From NCBI RefSeq assembly GCF_036075115.1, contig NZ_CP107958.1:186001-250000 (forward strand): a stretch of 64,000 bases of DNA, read 5' to 3'. Positions 62,262 through 64,000 of the stretch are shown here, in pieces. Made by a program: the position numbers and the translations under genes. The DNA is from Streptomyces sp. NBC_00377. GTDB taxonomy: Bacteria > Actinomycetota > Actinomycetes > Streptomycetales > Streptomycetaceae. A model generated the notes under the pieces. That model saw only the letters and a list, made by a program, of their open reading frames with translations, made no database searches and was not told the origin of the DNA. The stretch's first letter is position 1. Every line of letters starts with the position of its first letter.

Positions 62262-62869
62262 CCTACCGCACGGCGATGACGAGCTCCCCGATATGAGTCG
62301 CGCCGTCGACGCATCCCTCACCGCGCTCGGCCTCGACTACCTCGACCTCTTCCTCATCCACTGGCCGTCCCCGCACAGGATCTGTATGTCGAGACGTGGC
62401 AAGCCCTGGAAAAAGGTCCTCGCCGACAGCCGGGCGCGCGCCATCGGCGTGTCCAACTTCAAGCCCACCCACCTCGACCGCCTCCTGCGGGAGACCTGCC
62501 CGTGCCCGCCGTCAACCAGATCCAGCTGTCACCGCTGACAAGCCAGGCCGAACTGCGCGCCTACCACCAGCGCCCCGGCATCGAGACGGGGTCGTGGGGC
62601 CCGCTGGGCAAGGGAACCTCCCTGCTGAAAGACCACACGGTCAACCGGCTCGCGGTGAAGTACTCCCGTACTACCGGTCAGATCGTGCTGCGCTGGCACA
62701 TGGACCTCGGCTTGGTCGCCATACCCAAGTCCACCGATCCCCAGCGGATCAAAAGCAACATCGACATCTTCGATTTCGCCCTGGCGCCCGAAGACGTGCT
62801 GGCGCGCTCACCGCCCTGGACAGGGGAGCCGAACGGCCCGCAGACTCCGACGTCTTCCAGCCGGGCCTG
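62262..62869 (+). pseudogene. Aldo/keto reductase remnant with multiple frameshifts
   Basis: SRAVDASLTALGLDYLDLFLIHWPSP, then RARAIGVSNFKPTHLDRLL, AVNQIQLSPLTSQAELRAYH, WGPLGKG and LRWHMDLGLVAIPKSTDPQRIKSN are consecutive parts of one AKR. They lie in different frames, with slips near 62385, 62500 and 62815. The N-terminal third, including the catalytic Asp and Tyr, is absent. This is a degraded gene. Confidence 0.8.
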
Positions 62870-62911
62870 CGCGGCCACGGCCGGGTGCCCGCTCCCCGAA
62901 GCCCGCGCAAC

Positions 62912-63373
62912 GTGCGCTACTTGCTCCAGACCTGGCTGACCTGGGCCGGCTTCCGCGCCGTCCGGCCCCATATGCGGGTCGCCGCCGACCGCGTGGACGT
63001 CGAGGCCATGCTCCGGGACCTCCTGACGGACAATGTCTGGTCCCGCGCCCATGGCAGGCCTACGGCGCCCAGCAATCCCATTGAACTCGCGCACAGGGCA
63101 CGGGACTTGAATGCACTGCGGACGGCTCACGAAGCGTTCCTCGACATCGGGGAACACACCGAGCCGATCCCCGACGATGCCTTGCCGCAGCTTCTGCTGC
63201 TCGCCGACGACCGGGGGCGGCGGCTGCGCAGCGCCCCGGGCCCGCCCGCCGCCTGCTTCGACGACGAGTGGCCCGCACCCCGATCGGCGCAGACGTTCTC
63301 CCGCCTCCGCGGGCGGCTGAGTCCTGGCGCCGAGAAAGGGATCGACCAACAGCTGTGCCCCGCCTCCGGGTGA
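62912..63373 (+). CDS. Unrecognised reading, possibly a gene fragment
   Basis: From GTG 62912 the frame encodes 153 residues (MRYLLQTWLTWAGFRAVRPH, DVEAMLRDLLTDNVWSRAHG, LPQLLLLADDRGRRL). Composition looks coding to about residue 110 and Arg/Pro-rich after. I recognise no family. It follows AKR debris and converges with the maleylacetate-reductase-like gene, so it may itself be a remnant. Confidence 0.35.
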   Translation: MRYLLQTWLTWAGFRAVRPHMRVAADRVDVEAMLRDLLTDNVWSRAHGRPTAPSNPIELAHRARDLNALRTAHEAFLDIGEHTEPIPDDALPQLLLLADDRGRRLRSAPGPPAACFDDEWPAPRSAQTFSRLRGRLSPGAEKGIDQQLCPASG

Positions 63374-63400
63374 CCTTTGCACCCCAGACCTGGGCGCCGG

Positions 63401-64000
63401 TCAGGGTGCGAGGGCGCCGTTCAACGCTGCCGTGAGCAGGAACCGAAGGGCATCGGACGTGACCGGGCGCGGATTGGCGTAAGGCTGGTCCACTGCCTGG
63501 CCGATGACTTCGTCCACCTCGTTCTGGGTCAGGCCGATGCCGGCGAGGGAGCGCGGGGCACCGAGTTCGACGCTCGTGCGGGCCAGGTGTCCCGGTACGT
63601 CGTCGGCGGCCAGGGCTCGGCTCAGCGCCTGTTCGGCCGCCGGTGCCGCCGGGAGGTTGAAGGCGGCGACGTACGGGAGCAGGACCGTGTGGGTTTCGGC
63701 GTGGGGCAGGTCGAAGGTACCGCCGAGGATGTGGCAGAGCTTGTGGTGCAGCGACATCGTGGTGGCCCCCAGGCAGGCGCCGCACAGCCAGGCCCCCCGC
63801 AGTGCGTCCGACCGCGCCCGAGGGTCCAGGGGGTGCTCAGCGATGGTGGGCAGGGCGGTGGCCAGGGAACGGACACCTTCCTCGGCCATCAAGGAGATGA
63901 TCGGTGAGGCGTCGGGGGCGTACAGGGCTTCGACGGCGTGGGCGATGGCGTTGAAGCCGCTGGTCACCGACAATCCGACGGGAAGACCGAGGGTGAGCTC
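63401..64000 (-). CDS. Maleylacetate reductase-like iron alcohol dehydrogenase, cut by window edge
   Basis: The C-terminal 199 residues of an Fe-ADH-family protein that runs off the window. The reading VGLSVTSGFNAIAHAVEALYAPDASP is followed by TMSLHHKLCHILGGTFDLPHAETHTVLLPY, the metal-site signature seen in maleylacetate reductases. Such enzymes reduce maleylacetate to 3-oxoadipate in chloroaromatic or hydroxyquinol breakdown. The N-terminal NAD domain is outside the window, so the assignment rests on the C-terminal half. Confidence 0.8.
   Translation of the reverse strand, partial: ELTLGLPVGLSVTSGFNAIAHAVEALYAPDASPIISLMAEEGVRSLATALPTIAEHPLDPRARSDALRGAWLCGACLGATTMSLHHKLCHILGGTFDLPHAETHTVLLPYVAAFNLPAAPAAEQALSRALAADDVPGHLARTSVELGAPRSLAGIGLTQNEVDEVIGQAVDQPYANPRPVTSDALRFLLTAALNGALAP

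Noticed and set aside
1..64000. CRISPR arrays, rRNA genes or long tandem repeats
   Set aside because: None seen on reading the window.

Overview
The window is high-GC actinobacterial DNA, most likely Streptomyces or a close relative. Support comes from GTG/TTG starts, GTGA/ATGA translational coupling, F420-type flavin proteins, a SpoIIE/HATPase phosphatase, DUF6233, a MocR/YczE pair and several Streptomyces-type IS elements. The many IS elements, gene fragments and frameshifted remnants suggest an accessory or chromosome-arm region. I saw no rRNA, tRNA or CRISPR.

Layout. 1-3.0 kb: the 3' part of an IS5-type element with a -1 frameshift site, then a decayed IS5-type element with perfect 26-bp ends into which an IS110-type element has inserted. 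3.3-8.7 kb: a GH13 alpha-glucosidase-like enzyme, a beta-helix (pectate-lyase-3/tailspike-like) protein and a processive family 2 glycosyltransferase. 9.1-11 kb: an ADP-ribosylglycohydrolase and small hypotheticals. 11.2-13.4 kb: a divergent yczE-like/MocR pair with a candidate operator.

13.5-33.9 kb is the centrepiece: nineteen genes, all on the minus strand, tightly spaced and often overlapping, forming a biosynthetic gene cluster. It encodes a lysine/ornithine N-hydroxylase-like flavoenzyme, a methionyl-tRNA-synthetase-like protein, a small cupin and a glycine/D-amino-acid-oxidase-like flavoprotein. This is the set that builds an N-N bond in hydrazine pathways such as s56-p1 and triacsin, except that here the cupin and MetRS parts are separate genes. 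A SAM methyltransferase, three ATP-grasp ligases, two Fe(II)/2-oxoglutarate-type enzymes (one with an HxG halogenase-like metal motif), acyltransferases, an M20 deacylase, two MFS exporters, a CPA2 antiporter, a VOC protein and a StrR/ParB-like regulator complete it. My inference is a small hydrazine- or hydrazide-containing peptide-like metabolite, with acetylation, deacylation and export as plausible self-protection. There are no PKS or NRPS genes.

34-47 kb: transposase remnants, an ArsR-type regulator, a second-type gpsA, an endonuclease/exonuclease/phosphatase protein, an N-terminally truncated Ku, a STAS protein, a Tn554-like pair of tyrosine recombinases, a DrrAB-type ABC exporter with a MerR regulator, and small Streptomyces-type proteins. 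47-51 kb: a large PAS/GAF/SpoIIE/HATPase phosphatase, a lytic-transglycosylase-like protein, and a STAS fragment abutting an ISL3 transposase fragment.

51-64 kb: redox and detoxification genes under TetR and XRE regulators (NmrA-like, F420-type flavin protein, haloalkane dehalogenase, SDR, DUF385-type protein, aldo/keto reductase, flavodoxin-fold quinone reductase), mixed with debris (GH43-AbfB, LuxR, DNA ligase and aldo/keto reductase remnants). It ends in a maleylacetate-reductase-like gene cut by the window edge.
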